64,000 bases of DNA from Bifidobacterium tissieri (GTDB taxonomy: Bacteria > Actinomycetota > Actinomycetes > Actinomycetales > Bifidobacteriaceae). Positions 20,354 through 30,554 of the stretch are shown here, in pieces. The stretch is taken from contig NZ_MWWV01000005.1 of assembly GCF_002259645.1 (NCBI RefSeq), positions 56,908-120,907 on the forward strand, in the 5' to 3' direction. Position 1 is the stretch's first letter. Each line of letters starts with the position of its first letter. The notes under the pieces were generated by a model. That model had not been told where the DNA came from and searched no databases. It was given only the letters and a program-made list of their open reading frames with translations. The position numbers and the translations under genes were made by a program.

Positions 20354-20505
20354 GTTACGTGGGCCGTATCTTGCGTTACGTGGGCCATGTATACCCGAGC
20401 AATACAGTTGTATAAACATTGTAATTTCAACGTTTTCGGGCACTGCGTCATCTGGGCCGGACGGCCCACGTAACGCAACACGGCCCACGTAACGGCCCAC
20501 GTAAC
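20354..20505. repeat. Direct and inverted copies of GTTACGTGGGCC
   Basis: GTTACGTGGGCC occurs at 20354-20365 and 20375-20386; its complement GGCCCACGTAAC occurs at 20463-20474, 20482-20493 and 20494-20505. AATTTCAACG (20423-20432) lies between the two groups. The array could fold into alternative hairpins between topA and tmk. Confidence 0.75.
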
Positions 20506-20566
20506 GCAAGTCGGCCCGTGTGACGCGCCTCGGCGAAAGTTGGCACGCGCCGATACGGTAGAAGGC

Positions 20567-21343
20567 ATGGCTGGACTGTTCATTTCCTTTGAAGGCGTTG
20601 ACGGCGTGGGCAAGACCACGCAGGTGGAGCGACTGCGGCAATATCTCGAATCCCGCGGGCGTACAGTCGTCATGACCCGCGAGCCGGGCGGTACGCCGTT
20701 GGGCGTGGCCCTGCGCAAACTGCTCCTGCACAACGTGTCGTCAAGCAACGTGTCGTCAGGCAACGTGTCAGACGGTGCGTCGCCGGATTCCGGCACGGCA
20801 GGCAATCCCCTCGCCGACATCGCCCCGCGCGCCGAAGCCCTGATCTTCGCCGCCGACCGAGCCCAGCATGTGGCCGAACTGATCCGCCCGGCATTGGACC
20901 GCGGCGATGTGGTGATCACCGACCGGTATCTCGATTCCTCGTTGGCGTATCAGGCCGGCGGCCGCGAGCTCACTCCCGCCGAGATCCGCAATCTGAGCCT
21001 GTGGGCCACGAATGGTCTGCTGCCGGTCCGCACGTATCTGCTCGACATGGATCCGTCCGTCTCCCATACCCGTCTGCAGCATGAGGCCGATCGTATGGAG
21101 TCCGCCGGCGACGACTTCCAGAACCGTACGCGTCGCGCGTTCCTTGATCTTGCGTCGGCCGAACCGGATCGTTTCCGTGTGATCGACGCCGCGCAGTCCA
21201 TCGATCAGGTCTGGTCAGCGATCCAGTCGGATATCGACGATCTGCTCCGCACAATGCACAATATGCACGACGATCGTGTGAACGACGACTGCAGTGTGCA
21301 CGACGTCCCTAGCACACACGACGACCGATCGGAGAGCCGATGA
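20567..21343 (+). CDS. tmk: Thymidylate kinase
   Basis: Phosphorylates dTMP to dTDP. 258 residues. The P-loop [22 protein letters not shown] and [13 protein letters not shown] motifs are intact. Residues about 57-80 form an unusual Asn/Val/Ser/Gly insertion made of a repeated NVSS-type motif, and a low-conservation His/Asp/Asn-rich tail follows the domain. The stop overlaps the next start as ATGA, so translation is coupled to holB. GAAGG lies just before the ATG. Confidence 0.96.
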   Translation: MAGLFISFEGVDGVGKTTQVERLRQYLESRGRTVVMTREPGGTPLGVALRKLLLHNVSSSNVSSGNVSDGASPDSGTAGNPLADIAPRAEALIFAADRAQHVAELIRPALDRGDVVITDRYLDSSLAYQAGGRELTPAEIRNLSLWATNGLLPVRTYLLDMDPSVSHTRLQHEADRMESAGDDFQNRTRRAFLDLASAEPDRFRVIDAAQSIDQVWSAIQSDIDDLLRTMHNMHDDRVNDDCSVHDVPSTHDDRSESR

Positions 21344-22587
21344 CCAGTAATGACACGTTCACCGCGCCGCAACCACAGTCCGCAACGACTGTGCTCGTCC
21401 CGCAGCCGCAGCACACGCCCGCCGTCTGGTCAACGATCGTCGGACAGCGTCCCACCGTGGAACTGCTGTCCCGTACGGCCGCGACCACCGCCGACATCGC
21501 TCAGTCCTGGCTGATCTGCGGTCCCGCCGGCTCCGGCCGTTCCAACGTGGCCCGCGCATTCGCCGCCGCGCTCGAATGCCCGAATCATGGCTGCGGCGAA
21601 TGCTCTACCTGCCGCCATATCCTCGCCGGCACACATCCGGACGTGACCGTGCTCGCCACCGACAAGGTGACCATCGGCATCGATGAGGTCCGTGGCATCA
21701 TCGAGAAATCCGAGCAGATGCCCAGCACCACGTCGTGGCGGATCATCATCATCGAAGACGTGGATCGTATGCTCGAACGCACCACTAACGTGCTGCTCAA
21801 GGAGATCGAGGAGCCGGCCGCGCACACGATCTGGCTGTTATGCGCGCCGAGTGCGCAGGACGTGCTGCCCACCATCCGTTCGCGTACGCGCGTGGTGAAT
21901 CTCGCCATTCCCAGTGATCGTGCGGTCGCCGAATTCCTGATGACATCGGTGAATCCCACACTGCCGGATGACAAGCGCTTCACCGAGCATGTGGCGGCCC
22001 GCGCCGCGCGACTGGCCGAGGGGCATATCGGCATCGCCCGGCTGTACGCCACGAACGAACGTGTGATGACCGACCGTGACACGCTCGTGGTGGGCGTGCT
22101 CAATTTGACCAAGGCGTCGGACGCGGTATTGCTCGCCGATCATCTGATCTCCGACGCCAAGGCGCAGGCCGAGGCGGAGATCGATGCGCAGACCGCGCGC
22201 GAACAGGCCGATTTTCGTCGTGTCAACGGATTGGGGGAGAAGGACCGAATTCCGCCGAAAATCCGTGGTGCCTACAATGCGATCGGCAAGAAGGGGGACG
22301 TGCGGCGGCGCGTGACACGACGCAGCCGTGACGTGCTCGACCGCGGGCTCAATTCCATCGCCAGTGTGTATCGCGACGTCGCCGTGCTGCAGAATGATGC
22401 CGAGGGGTCCGTCGGCATCGTCAACAAGGAGAATCGCACGGCCATCGCCGAGCTTGCGTCGCGTCTGAGCCGTCAGCCGGCCATCGAACGACTGGAATAC
22501 GTGGCCGAGGCCCGCCGTCGTCTCGCGGGCAACGGCAATCCGCTGCTGGTGTTTGAGGCGCTGTTCTGCGCGTTGATTGTGTCGTGA
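21340..22587 (+). CDS. holB: DNA polymerase III delta-prime subunit
   Basis: Clamp-loader subunit that helps place the sliding clamp on DNA. 415 residues. The AAA+ fold shows a degenerate P-loop [14 protein letters not shown] (Arg in place of Lys, as expected for a non-hydrolysing delta-prime) and a zinc module [37 protein letters not shown] is the Walker B/sensor region. It overlaps tmk by 4 bases, a gene pair common in bacteria. Confidence 0.94.
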   Translation: MTSNDTFTAPQPQSATTVLVPQPQHTPAVWSTIVGQRPTVELLSRTAATTADIAQSWLICGPAGSGRSNVARAFAAALECPNHGCGECSTCRHILAGTHPDVTVLATDKVTIGIDEVRGIIEKSEQMPSTTSWRIIIIEDVDRMLERTTNVLLKEIEEPAAHTIWLLCAPSAQDVLPTIRSRTRVVNLAIPSDRAVAEFLMTSVNPTLPDDKRFTEHVAARAARLAEGHIGIARLYATNERVMTDRDTLVVGVLNLTKASDAVLLADHLISDAKAQAEAEIDAQTAREQADFRRVNGLGEKDRIPPKIRGAYNAIGKKGDVRRRVTRRSRDVLDRGLNSIASVYRDVAVLQNDAEGSVGIVNKENRTAIAELASRLSRQPAIERLEYVAEARRRLAGNGNPLLVFEALFCALIVS

Positions 22588-22660
22588 CGTTGATCGCACG
22601 CTGATCGTACGGTGATCGCGACGAAAACGGACAACGGAGTCCGCCACAAAGGAGAATCCC

Positions 22661-24316
22661 ATGAACATCACTGGTGTTGGCATCGGCCACGGTGTTGCGA
22701 TCGGTCCGGTCGTTCGCATGGCTGCCGCGCTGCCGGAGCCGTCCGATATGCCCCGCTCCGAAAGCGTTCCCGCCGCAGTGGAGATCAACAGAGCTGCCGT
22801 TGCGCTTGCTGCGGTGAACGCCGACCTGCGTCGTCGCGCCGAAGAGGCCGCCAACGGCGATGACGGTGCCAAGCAGGCCGCTCCGATCCTGCAGGCCATC
22901 GCCATGTTCGCATCCGACCCATCGATGGCACGGAACATCGCGACGCTTATCACCAACGGCAGGACCGCCGAACGTGCCGTGTTCGAAGGATTCGGCGCGG
23001 TTGAGTCCGTGTTCGAATCGCTCGGCGGCCATCAGGCCGAACGTGCGGCCGATCTGCACGATGTCGGCCAGCGCGTCATCGCCGATCTGATGGGACTTCC
23101 CGCCCCCGGCATCCCGTACAGCGAGACCCCGTTCGTGCTCGTGGCCGAAGACCTGTCGCCCGCGGACACCGCCTCGCTTGACATGACCAAGACGCTTGCC
23201 ATCGTCACCTCGCAGGGTGGTCCCACCTCGCACACCGCCATTCTGGCCCGCGCCCGCGGCATCGTGGCGGTGGTGTCCGCCGCCGGAGCCGAATGCCTGA
23301 CCGACGGCGAGATGGTGATCGTCAACGCTGCCAAGAACACCGTCGTGGCCGATCCGACCGACGACGAGATCACCGTAGCCGAAGCCGCGCGCGCCCACGC
23401 CGCCAAGACCAAGGAACTGCGCGGCAAGCCCGGCTCGCTCAAGGACGGCACCCACATTCCGCTGCTCGCCAACGTGTCAGACTCGACCGACACCGACACC
23501 GCACTCGAATACGGTGCCGAAGGCGTGGGCCTGTTCCGCTCCGAGTTCCTGTTCATCGGCAACACCGAACCGCCGACCGTCGCGGAGCAGACCGCCGCCT
23601 ATGCCGAACTGCTCAGTCGTTTCCCCGGCAAGAAGGTCGTGATCCGCATGCTGGATGCCGGCGCGGACAAGCCGATGCCGTTTCTCACCCCGGAGGATGA
23701 GCCGAATCCTGCGCTGGGACTGCGAGGTCTGCGCACCCTGCGCGTGCATAAGGACATCATCGAAGGCCAGCTCAAGGCCCTTGCCGCTGCCGACGCCCAG
23801 ACCGACGCCGACCTGTGGGTCATGGCGCCGATGGTGGCCGACGAGCATGAGGCCTCCTACTTCGTCAAGCTTGGCAAGAGCTTCGGCCTGAAGAAGGTCG
23901 GCGTGATGGCCGAAGTGCCGTCCATCGCCATGGTGGCCGACAAGGTGGCCAAGGTGGCCGACTTCGTGTCGATCGGCACCAACGATCTGACCCAGTACAC
24001 GCTGGCCGCGGACCGTACGCTCGGCTCGGTGGCCAACTACCAGACCGTATGGCATCCGGCCGTGTTGCGTGCGATCGCGATGATCGCCGACGCCGGCAAC
24101 GCGAACGGCATGCCGGTCGGCGTGTGCGGTGAAGCCGCCGCCGATCCGGATCTGGCCGTGGTGCTCGCAGGTCTTGGCGTCAACTCGCTGTCGATGACCC
24201 CGGTGGCGTTGGACGACGTGCGTGCTGAACTCGCCAACTGGACGCTTGAGGAAGCGCGCCAGAAGGCGTCCGAGGCGCTGGACGGCGCCTTCTACAAGCC
24301 CGCCTGGGGAGACTGA
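22661..24316 (+). CDS. ptsI: Phosphoenolpyruvate-protein phosphotransferase (enzyme I)
   Basis: Transfers phosphate from PEP to HPr to drive PTS sugar uptake. 551 residues with AAAGGAG before the ATG. The phosphorylated His lies in GGPTSHTAILARARG, and the PEP-binding part shows EGVGLFRSEFLF, FVSIGTNDLTQY and the C-terminal GVCGEAAADP. HPr (ptsH) is not adjacent. It is convergent with the rhamnosidase gene, with only 34 bases between stops. Confidence 0.97.
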   Translation: MNITGVGIGHGVAIGPVVRMAAALPEPSDMPRSESVPAAVEINRAAVALAAVNADLRRRAEEAANGDDGAKQAAPILQAIAMFASDPSMARNIATLITNGRTAERAVFEGFGAVESVFESLGGHQAERAADLHDVGQRVIADLMGLPAPGIPYSETPFVLVAEDLSPADTASLDMTKTLAIVTSQGGPTSHTAILARARGIVAVVSAAGAECLTDGEMVIVNAAKNTVVADPTDDEITVAEAARAHAAKTKELRGKPGSLKDGTHIPLLANVSDSTDTDTALEYGAEGVGLFRSEFLFIGNTEPPTVAEQTAAYAELLSRFPGKKVVIRMLDAGADKPMPFLTPEDEPNPALGLRGLRTLRVHKDIIEGQLKALAAADAQTDADLWVMAPMVADEHEASYFVKLGKSFGLKKVGVMAEVPSIAMVADKVAKVADFVSIGTNDLTQYTLAADRTLGSVANYQTVWHPAVLRAIAMIADAGNANGMPVGVCGEAAADPDLAVVLAGLGVNSLSMTPVALDDVRAELANWTLEEARQKASEALDGAFYKPAWGD

Positions 24317-24350
24317 ACGAATCGTCTGCCGCCCGCAGCGTGGCAGACCG

Positions 24351-27254
24351 TCAGAGCATCACCGTGTGATGCCCGTAGCCAAGTCCGCCACCCGTCGTTA
24401 CGCCGTGCGGGGACTTCAGATACGCCGTGGCATGCGCCGGCACGTCGATGTCCACACGCAATCCGTACCGTACGCCGGCGTCGTCCAACGCCACGCGTGC
24501 GGCATCCACCACGATCGGCCCGCGCACGGTGGGCACAACGGCCCGCGCCTGATCCACCGACCCACGCTTGCCCGGCTCGCCCAACTGCGGCTTCACCGTG
24601 AACGTGGCATACCCCGGCGAGGTCGGCCGAATGCCGAGCAGACCCTCCGGCAGCAGGAACGCCGGCGACGCGGCCCACGGATGCGAATACGTGGTGTTCG
24701 GCTTGAGCTCCACATCCCACGCCTCCATGGTGGCACCGGCCCCCTTGTCGATCATGTTCATCCAGGTACGCAGCCCGTCATGCGCGGCGATCAGCGCATT
24801 GGCGTCCGCGCCGAGTCCCACCTGGTACAGTCCGGTCAGGTACACGCTGGCCGCATACACACTGCATGCCATGCCCTTGCCGCGCAGGAAGGCACCCACC
24901 GCGGCGATACGATCCCGCGGCACCTGCGCAAAGGCGAGCGCGAACGCCGAAGCGTGCAGCGAATGATGTCCGATGCGCTCGCCGTCGGCCCCGTCGGTCA
25001 GTCCGTCGATATAGGCCCCGGCCTCGGCGTCGTACAGGCGATCATGAATGGCGGCGCGCATACGATCGGCGATGTGTCTGAACCGGTCGGCGTCCTCACC
25101 GCGTCCGAGCGCACGCGCAATATCGGCCATATCGGCGAACGTCTGCGAGGAGAGCGCGTTGATCACCGTGTTCACCCGACCGAATTCGAATCCGTCACGT
25201 TCCACCGGCGGCCAGTCGATCAGATCGCCGTCGGTCACGCTGGACTCGCCGGGATCCTTGACGATCAGTCCGGATTCCTCGTCGAAATGACCGAGCGGCA
25301 GCAGCGCGACCAACTGATCGTAGTGCGTGGCGATCTGCCGCATGGACCCGGTGCGCATCCATGCGTCGTGCGCGGCGAGAATCAGATACAGCGGCCATTC
25401 CGTCGGCCAGGTGCGGTTGGCGATCAGCCAGTCCACCGAATATTCGGCGAGCGCGGGAGCGTCGTCGCAGATCAGATGCGCCTGCTGCTGCAGCCATGCG
25501 TCGCCCTCGTACGGTGCCCGTTCACGCGTCCACGAATCGGCGTAGATATTGCCGTTGGTCGATTCCATGGTGTTGCGGCAGAACGCCCACACCGTGTTCA
25601 GCGTGGCGTCAGACGATGAGAATGCCGCCGAACGGTCGAACGGATAGACGAGTGCGGCGGCCTCGATGCTGGTGTTGCCGCCGTCAGCCAGTCGACGCAG
25701 CAGAGCTCGTGACGCATCGTCGTTCGCCGGAATGATCTCCACGTATCGGAACACGCGCAAGCCCCACGTTTCCATGGACGCGGTGTCGCCGGTGAGATGC
25801 CAGATGTCCTCGTACGTGTTGAACGCGCTGAGATGGTATTTCACCGACCCGTCGGCATTGAGCACCTCACCGTAGCGGATGCGCAGCGTCGGCCGTGCGT
25901 TGCCGTGGACGTTCTCTTGTGCGTTGCCTTGTGCGCTCTCGGTCTGGGACGTGCCGTGATCCGTGTCGGGCACTGCCTGCGTGATGCGCACGCCGCCCTC
26001 CCACGTGCGGCCGAAGTCCAATACCAGATGGCCGTCGTCGGTGGTGCGAATCGCGGCCGGCGCATGATACTGCACCTCGGGCTTGTCCGTAGGCGTCGGC
26101 GCGAGCGCGGCGAACGACTCGCGCACCGCCGCCGGCGACCACGCGGCATCGTCGAAACCGGGCTCGCTGAATCCGAACGGATAGTTCGCCGCCTGCACGT
26201 TCTCCGCCGGCGCCTCGAAATACTGCGTGCCCACGGATGCCGAATCCGGGTAGATCGTGGTGCCGGGCAGCGCTCGCCAATTCTCGCCCGTGCCGAAACG
26301 GGCTGTCGTCCCGTCGTCGAACATCACGTCAAGCTGGGCGAGATACCGCTGATCCTCCACCGTGTAGGCCAGTGCGCCGATGGCGTTCCGGCCCGGGCGC
26401 AGCAACGCCGTCACATCGTAGCCGTCGTAGCGTGCCTCGTTGGCGATGGGGAAGACGGGACCGTATCCGACGAACGATCCGTTGACCCAGCTGCGATGTA
26501 CGAACTGGCGTGCCGCGCGCGTGCTCGATGCGGTCACGTTGAGCGTGGCCCAGCGCACCGGCTTGTCCGGCAGCGTCACCTCGCCGCGCAGGAACGCCCA
26601 TCCGCGGGAATTGTGCGGGTCGGCGGCCTTGGTGTTGCCCACGAAGAACGAGTCGTCGGTCGGCGCGGTCTCTTCGTCGGGCAGGTTGAATTCGGCGGAC
26701 TCGTCCACAACGCCGTCCGCCGGGGCGTCGGCCGGGACCCAGATGGGGACGGCCTGCCACCGGTCGCCGGCACCGCTGCCGAACGTCACCGGATCGGACC
26801 AGGGGGATACGTGACCATGGCCGTCCCAGACGCGCACCTCGAGCCAGTATCGGCTGGATACGGGCAGTTCGAATCCGTCGAGCGTCACGCTGACCGTGCC
26901 GTCATACGGCTGGCGTCCGGAATCCCAGACGGTGATGCCTCCTCCCGGACGATCGGTGACGATGATCTGCCAGTGCGTCCACTCGGATGGGGACGACGGT
27001 TCGGTATCGATGCCGCCATCGGCGGTGGCATCGGCGGTGGCGTCATCCACCCACCACCGCACGGTCACGGGGGTGCCGGACATGAGATCCACCGGTTCGA
27101 TGCGATCGTTCACGCGGATATGTCCCACGTGGATATGGCCGAGACTGGGGGAACCCGTTCCGGGCGTATCGGCGGATTCCTGCGTCGTGGTGTTTGCCGT
27201 GGCGCTTACGGTGGTGTTTACGGCCGTCGTGTCTGCATGTGCCGGAGTCGTCAT
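24351..27254 (-). CDS. GH78 alpha-L-rhamnosidase
   Basis: Removes terminal alpha-L-rhamnose from glycosides. The 967-residue protein has the multi-domain layout of bacterial GH78: fibronectin-like and beta-sandwich N-terminal domains (RWATLNVTASSTRAARQF, WVNGSFVGYGPVFP), then an alpha/alpha-barrel with SWTRERAPYEGDAWLQQQ, the region of the catalytic acids. No signal peptide is present; the N-terminus is Thr/Ala-rich. It should act on imported substrates. It diverges from a LacI regulator 167 bases away, the obvious candidate controller. Substrates such as plant flavonoid or saponin glycosides are inference. Confidence 0.92.
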   Translation of the reverse strand: MTTPAHADTTAVNTTVSATANTTTQESADTPGTGSPSLGHIHVGHIRVNDRIEPVDLMSGTPVTVRWWVDDATADATADGGIDTEPSSPSEWTHWQIIVTDRPGGGITVWDSGRQPYDGTVSVTLDGFELPVSSRYWLEVRVWDGHGHVSPWSDPVTFGSGAGDRWQAVPIWVPADAPADGVVDESAEFNLPDEETAPTDDSFFVGNTKAADPHNSRGWAFLRGEVTLPDKPVRWATLNVTASSTRAARQFVHRSWVNGSFVGYGPVFPIANEARYDGYDVTALLRPGRNAIGALAYTVEDQRYLAQLDVMFDDGTTARFGTGENWRALPGTTIYPDSASVGTQYFEAPAENVQAANYPFGFSEPGFDDAAWSPAAVRESFAALAPTPTDKPEVQYHAPAAIRTTDDGHLVLDFGRTWEGGVRITQAVPDTDHGTSQTESAQGNAQENVHGNARPTLRIRYGEVLNADGSVKYHLSAFNTYEDIWHLTGDTASMETWGLRVFRYVEIIPANDDASRALLRRLADGGNTSIEAAALVYPFDRSAAFSSSDATLNTVWAFCRNTMESTNGNIYADSWTRERAPYEGDAWLQQQAHLICDDAPALAEYSVDWLIANRTWPTEWPLYLILAAHDAWMRTGSMRQIATHYDQLVALLPLGHFDEESGLIVKDPGESSVTDGDLIDWPPVERDGFEFGRVNTVINALSSQTFADMADIARALGRGEDADRFRHIADRMRAAIHDRLYDAEAGAYIDGLTDGADGERIGHHSLHASAFALAFAQVPRDRIAAVGAFLRGKGMACSVYAASVYLTGLYQVGLGADANALIAAHDGLRTWMNMIDKGAGATMEAWDVELKPNTTYSHPWAASPAFLLPEGLLGIRPTSPGYATFTVKPQLGEPGKRGSVDQARAVVPTVRGPIVVDAARVALDDAGVRYGLRVDIDVPAHATAYLKSPHGVTTGGGLGYGHHTVML

Positions 27255-27421
27255 ACTATGCTCTTTTCGTCAACATCATTGTTTGTGGTACGTGCATTGA
27301 TGGTAGATATGACCGTGGGTTAGCATGGCTGTTGCCTGTGATTTGCGTTTTTTGCCGGTTTTGCAGACGACATGGCTAGGCGTATACGCGCATTATGCAC
27401 GTCGTGAGGGAGGTTGGATCG

Positions 27422-28537
27422 ATGACGAGTCCGGAATCGCCCATGGAATCGCCCGCGGAATCGCCTGTGGGTCGACGTGCCACCCTTGGCCGTGAGGTGC
27501 GTCTTGTGGATGTCGCCGCGGATGCGGGCGTCGCCCCGTCCACGGTGTCGCGCGCGTTCCGCAATCCCGATCGTGTGAATCCCGCCACGCTGGCCGTGAT
27601 TCGTGAATCAGCGGAACGACTCGGCTACGTGCATCGGCCATATCGTCGTCGCATCGGTAAGACGGCCGGCGTGATCTCACTGGTCGTCAAGGACACCGCC
27701 GCATCGTCGTCGTTGCTGCGCGGGGCCCAGGACGAGGCCTACGCCTCCGGTCTTGCCATCAGCGTGATCGAGTCGAACCGCACCGGCCAGTGGGAGACGT
27801 CGTTCACGGAAGAGATTTCGGAGACGTCCAAGGGAGTGCTGATCGCCTCCGATCGTGTGGATTCGCCGCGTCTGGCGAAGTTGGCCCGTCGTGTGCCGCT
27901 GGTGGCGCTCAACCGTCCGGTTCATGGGGTGTCGAGTGTGGTGCCGTATGCGTTTTCCGGCGTGCATCAGGCGTTGGCGCTGCTGATGTCGAATCGGCAC
28001 GCGGAAGTCGTGTACGTGTCCGGTCCCGATTCATGGGCGGACAGGTCGCGTTGGTACGCGGTCGAGTCGGTCGCCAAGTCACGGGGGATGGCCGTGCGAC
28101 GCGTGGGCCCGTTCGAATCTTCCGCGGAGGGCGGCGGGCAGGCGGCCCGTATGCTGCAGGGGCCGTCGTGCCCGAGTGCGGTGATCGCCTACAACGATGT
28201 GATCGCGGCAGGTATGATCGCCCAGTTCGCACGTGACGGTGTGAACGTGCCAGGCGATGTCTCATTGATCACGTTCGACGATTCCCCGCTGGCGTCGATG
28301 ATGATGCCGCCGTTGACATCCATCGTGATCCCCCGGGAGCGGATCGGCGCGATCGGTGTGCGCACTTTGCTGCGTATGAACAGCATGGGCCTGTATTCGC
28401 TGTCGTCGTTCGGCGTCGACGATCTGGCCGCTCTGCATCTTGACGCCAGCACGGTCCGTTCCTTCGAGGACCCGGACATGCTGGCCCTGCCGACTTCCCT
28501 GATCATCCGCGAAAGCGTGGGGCCGGCCCGCCGCTAG
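27422..28537 (+). CDS. LacI-family transcriptional regulator
   Basis: 371 residues from ATG 27422, chosen because GAGGGAGG lies 8 bases upstream; an ATG at 27395 is upstream of that site. The helix-turn-helix VRLVDVAADAGVAPSTVSRAF and hinge are followed by a periplasmic-binding-like effector domain (GVISLVVKD to the C-terminus). Divergent from the rhamnosidase and convergent with the glucuronidase, it probably represses one or both in response to a sugar. No clear palindromic operator was found in the 167-base divergent gap. Confidence 0.93.
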   Translation: MTSPESPMESPAESPVGRRATLGREVRLVDVAADAGVAPSTVSRAFRNPDRVNPATLAVIRESAERLGYVHRPYRRRIGKTAGVISLVVKDTAASSSLLRGAQDEAYASGLAISVIESNRTGQWETSFTEEISETSKGVLIASDRVDSPRLAKLARRVPLVALNRPVHGVSSVVPYAFSGVHQALALLMSNRHAEVVYVSGPDSWADRSRWYAVESVAKSRGMAVRRVGPFESSAEGGGQAARMLQGPSCPSAVIAYNDVIAAGMIAQFARDGVNVPGDVSLITFDDSPLASMMMPPLTSIVIPRERIGAIGVRTLLRMNSMGLYSLSSFGVDDLAALHLDASTVRSFEDPDMLALPTSLIIRESVGPARR

Positions 28538-28554
28538 CCGTTCCTCGTTGCCGC

Positions 28555-30384
28555 CTATTCCAGATAGTCCGGCATCGCCGTCCATCGATCGCGCAGATAG
28601 TACGCCGCCATCTTGGGCTGACGATCGCGCGTGAACAGGCCCTTCTTGTTGCCGTTCACTCGCATAATGCCTTCGGTGGTCTGGAAATCGTTGAGATTCC
28701 ACGCCTGCTCGCCCACGATCCAGTCGAATGCGTCGAACAGCGTGGCCATCTCGGTGAGGTTCTCCACCTGATACTCCTCGCTCCACATCACGCTCGGCAG
28801 CTTGTGCACGCCGGCCATGGTGTCTCCGCCATATTCAGTGAACAGGAACGGCTTGTTCGGCTCGAGCTCATGCCACAGTTCCAGCTCCTCGCGCTGATGG
28901 CGTGCCGCCTCGTGAATCAGCACGCCGCCCTCCACATACCAGCCGTTGTACCGGTTGAGCATGATCACGTCGCACAGATCATGGCATTTGTCCTTGCCTG
29001 CGCCGCACGCCGTCACGTTCGTGTACGACCTCGGGCGCTTCTGCGGATCAAGATCCAATGCAAGATCGAACACCTTGCGGAAGTACGGCACCGCTGCATC
29101 GGACGCCGAATCCGGCTCGTTGAACAGGCTCCAGATGCCCACGCACGCGTGACGCTTGTCACGGTCGATCAGCTCCCGCACCGCCTGCAGATGTGCCGCC
29201 AGCGTGTCCGTCTGCACCACCGGTTCGTCGAAGAACGTGACCTCCTTGGTCTTGCTTGCATCCGTAGCGTCGAGGAAATTGACGAGTGACTTCATCATGC
29301 CGACGGCCGCCACCTCGTCGATCACCAGGAATCCTTCGCGATCCGCCTCGTACAGCTGTTCCTCCGCGTACGGGTAGTGGCTGGTACGGAACGAATTCGC
29401 GCCGATCCATTTGAGATTCTCGAAGTCGCGTTTGTTCATCACCGGATCGAATCCACGGCCGTGAATATCACTGTCCTCATGACGACCGAATCCCTTGAGA
29501 TAGATCGGTCGGCCGTTGAGCAGAAGACGCGTGCCGTCCACGGCGATCGTGCGGATGCCGATCTCGTCGTAATATTCGTCGATCACGCGGTCGTCATCGG
29601 CGTCGTCGACGATCCGCACGGTGAACGTGTACAGATACGCGTTGCGCAGCTGCCACGGGATCACGTTCTCGATGCGCAACGTTCCCGCCTTGCCTCGTCC
29701 GCGGGCCACGTCCATGCCATCCTCGTCCGTCACGACGATCTCCACGTCATGATCGCCGTTCGTGTCCACCGTGTAGTCGACGAGGGCGTCGTCGCCGTCG
29801 AAACGACTGACGACGGCGAAGTCCTCGATGCGCTCGCGCGGCGAAACGACCAGTCGTACGGGACGCTGCAGTCCGGAATAGTTGTAGAAATCAAAATACG
29901 GTGCGCACACCTTCGTGCCGTCGGACAGGATCTTCGTCTCGCCGGCGGGAAGCGTGTCAAGACCGAGTTCGTTGTTCATCTTCACGACCACGGTGTTGAC
30001 ACCGTTCCAGTTCACCACGTCGTTGATCGGCGCGACGAACGGGGTGAATCCGCCTTCGTGACGCGCCACTTCAACGCCGTTGACGTATACGGTGGCGCGA
30101 TGCGTGGCCGCGTCGAACCGGATGCCGACGTTTGCGTCACGCCATTCGCCGGGCACGAACAGGTCGGTTTCGTACCAGAAGTCGCCGGTGTATTCACGGG
30201 ACGCCTTGTCGGTGAACAGGTCGGCGAAGCTCGACGGCACGGGTACGTCGATGGGATCGGGCAGACCGTGTTCCCATCCTTCATATACGCCTTCGGAGCG
30301 TGGATCGAACTGGAACCGCCACGTACCGCACATGTTCTGTATGCGGCGGGTTGCGGTCAGACGTGGATACAACGAATCAAACAT
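28555..30384 (-). CDS. uidA: GH2 beta-glucuronidase
   Basis: Cleaves beta-D-glucuronides in the cytoplasm. 609 residues, close to E. coli UidA in length. The beta-sandwich N-terminus (CGTWRFQFDPRSEG, VPSSFADLFTD) and TIM barrel match bacterial glucuronidases: GIWSLFNEPDS holds the acid/base Glu and FLFTEYGGDTMAG the nucleophile. GNKKGLFTRDRQPK contains the Asn-Xaa-Lys typical of glucuronate recognition. There is no signal peptide. It lies downstream of a GPH symporter on the same strand, separated by 170 bases holding three palindromes. A beta-galactosidase assignment is less likely given the NxK motif. Confidence 0.93.
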   Translation of the reverse strand: MFDSLYPRLTATRRIQNMCGTWRFQFDPRSEGVYEGWEHGLPDPIDVPVPSSFADLFTDKASREYTGDFWYETDLFVPGEWRDANVGIRFDAATHRATVYVNGVEVARHEGGFTPFVAPINDVVNWNGVNTVVVKMNNELGLDTLPAGETKILSDGTKVCAPYFDFYNYSGLQRPVRLVVSPRERIEDFAVVSRFDGDDALVDYTVDTNGDHDVEIVVTDEDGMDVARGRGKAGTLRIENVIPWQLRNAYLYTFTVRIVDDADDDRVIDEYYDEIGIRTIAVDGTRLLLNGRPIYLKGFGRHEDSDIHGRGFDPVMNKRDFENLKWIGANSFRTSHYPYAEEQLYEADREGFLVIDEVAAVGMMKSLVNFLDATDASKTKEVTFFDEPVVQTDTLAAHLQAVRELIDRDKRHACVGIWSLFNEPDSASDAAVPYFRKVFDLALDLDPQKRPRSYTNVTACGAGKDKCHDLCDVIMLNRYNGWYVEGGVLIHEAARHQREELELWHELEPNKPFLFTEYGGDTMAGVHKLPSVMWSEEYQVENLTEMATLFDAFDWIVGEQAWNLNDFQTTEGIMRVNGNKKGLFTRDRQPKMAAYYLRDRWTAMPDYLE

Positions 30385-30410
30385 GATGTGCTTCTTACTC
30401 CTTATGCATT

Positions 30411-30432
30411 CCTTAGTGTGATCACACTAAGG
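30411..30432. repeat. Palindrome TTAGTGTGATCACACTAA near uidA start
   Basis: A perfect 22-bp palindrome 27 bases upstream of the uidA ATG, with the 18-bp core at 30413-30430. It overlaps the position expected for the uidA ribosome site or promoter. Confidence 0.7.
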
Positions 30433-30441
30433 CCACATTGG

Positions 30442-30529
30442 TTAGTGTGATCACACTAAAAAAACGGGTTGTTGGAATTTCAACGATTATGAGTGGTTGC
30501 GTTCCTTAGTGTGATCACACTAAGGAACG
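30442..30529. repeat. Composite palindromic unit, copy 2
   Basis: Cores at 30442-30459 and 30506-30523, centres 64 bp apart, with GTTGGAATTTCAAC at 30471-30484. The second palindrome extends to 30 perfect bases (30500-30529). Spacing and inner motif are identical to the unit upstream of leuA, but the unit points opposite to uidA and the symporter gene. Confidence 0.75.
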
Positions 30530-30554
30530 GGTGGGGTGTGATGGGGGCGTGTGA

